From Ifrita kowaldi (lineage: Eukaryota > Chordata > Aves > Passeriformes > Cinclosomatidae), in contig VZRS01015169.1 of NCBI GenBank assembly GCA_013398055.1, forward strand, positions 1 through 64,000: a stretch of 64,000 bases of DNA, written 5' to 3'. The translations under genes were made by a program, and so were the position numbers. The notes beneath the pieces are model-generated. The model did no database searches, was not told where the DNA came from, and saw only the letters and a list, made by a program, of their open reading frames with translations. Below are positions 63,541-64,000 of this stretch, one piece after another. Every line of letters starts with the position of its first letter. Positions within the stretch are counted from its first letter, which is position 1.

Positions 63541-64000
63541 CTGTCTGACAGAGACAGAATGGGCTGTTTCTGTCAGTCATTGTGGAAAATACAGCAGAAA
63601 CACAAGCATTCCAGTATTAAATATTCAATATAATTAAAAGACAATGTTACTGGGACTTGAGCAGAGCGAGGAACTCTGGAATCATGTGTTTCCCCAGTGG
63701 AAAGACAGACTGCCCACTTTTGGCAGAGAAGCATGTTTCTCTATGACAGCTTCCCATTAAGCTTAGGAATGAGTGAGTTATAGAAAGAGATTATCTATCC
63801 ACAGTCCAGCAGTGCCATGAATAAAAAACAGATGACATGGTATTAGCAGCTGCTGGTAGGTCCCTAGGAACTCAGGCACACACAAAGTATATTTCATTGT
63901 TTTATTAACTGTGAAACAAGCCTATCTATTCCCCCTCCCCCATGTCATAGCTTTTCCCTAATTCTCTGTGGCAGAAGGTTTCTGGGTAATGTATAGTTTC

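Larger units (their letters stand above)
1..64000 (-). other. FRMD4A: FRMD4A gene, internal part (nine exons, both ends outside the window)
   Basis: Nine minus-strand exons join in consistent phase into one 216-codon stretch matching the FERM domain of FRMD4A. By family knowledge, FRMD4A is a cytoplasmic scaffold at epithelial junctions that connects the PAR-3 polarity complex with cytohesin and Arf6 activation; the FERM domain would mediate membrane or partner binding. The paralogue FRMD4B is the main alternative. Residues such as ITEGN-free F1 text are not used; the deciding sites are IAFTDETGHLNW, VLYFCVRFY, ELFFLNAKSCIYK and LSYKGIFQYDYHDK, which fit FRMD4A as I recall it, where FRMD4B differs at many positions. 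The transcript must extend past both window edges because there is no start or stop codon, and the FERM F3 lobe is incomplete. The gene call is firm; the exact ends are unknown. Confidence 0.93.
57403..64000 (-). other. FRMD4A: FRMD4A intron 5' of exon a (continues past window edge)
   Basis: The 6.6 kb above exon a contains no preceding FRMD4A exon that I could find (expected to end in L-E-L-L-V-Q). It carries a regulatory candidate (60730-60950), a 16-bp palindrome (62797-62812) and a CR1 fragment (63090-63540). No other gene is recognisable. Confidence 0.8.

Noticed and set aside
1..64000. CRISPR array, operon, phage, tRNA or rRNA genes
   Set aside because: No regularly spaced direct repeats, no clover-leaf or rRNA motifs and no prokaryotic gene organisation were seen; the window is intronic vertebrate DNA.

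Overview
This is a vertebrate nuclear genome window: long introns, GT-AG splice sites and no operons or dense ORFs. CR1-type LINE fragments on the plus strand (about 5165-5325, 36755-37120 and 63090-63540) and a few old MIR-like copies, with low overall repeat content, point to a bird, or more broadly a sauropsid. The species cannot be named from the sequence.

The only protein-coding gene I can support is FRMD4A (FERM domain-containing 4A) on the minus strand. Nine internal exons lie, in transcription order, at 57308-57402, 50315-50407, 37532-37616, 33128-33184, 30657-30679, 22975-23058, 16283-16348, 16012-16069 and 14127-14213. All have GT donors and AG acceptors. Their phases join without a break into 648 nt (216 codons), beginning and ending between codons. 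They encode most of the FERM domain: the end of F1 (ubiquitin-like), all of F2 (acyl-CoA-binding-protein-like) and the start of F3 (PH/PTB-like). The first coding exons lie beyond 64000. The rest of F3 and the long C-terminal scaffold region lie below position 1, so the start codon, stop codon, UTRs and main promoter are absent.

Layout: 1-14126 is intron on the 3' side of the last exon seen, starting with a CpG-rich block (about 1-900). 14127-16348 holds three close exons. 16349-33127 holds two exons, including a 23-nt microexon, and a MIR-like element beside exon 22975. 33128-37616 holds two exons, a CR1 3' end, and a compact CpG-rich spot with YY1-like and CTCF-like motifs. 37617-57307 is two large introns around one exon. 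57403-64000 is intron on the 5' side, ending in a CR1 reverse-transcriptase fragment. Four intronic stretches have the look of conserved regulatory sequence (clustered homeodomain-type or AP-1/Maf-type motifs), but this needs alignment.

I found no unusual genetic system. The points most worth a second look are the CpG/CTCF/YY1 spot at 37145-37260, the CpG-rich block at the left edge (possible alternative or antisense promoter), and the frame-setting microexon. Nearly all open frames in the window are chance ORFs in introns.
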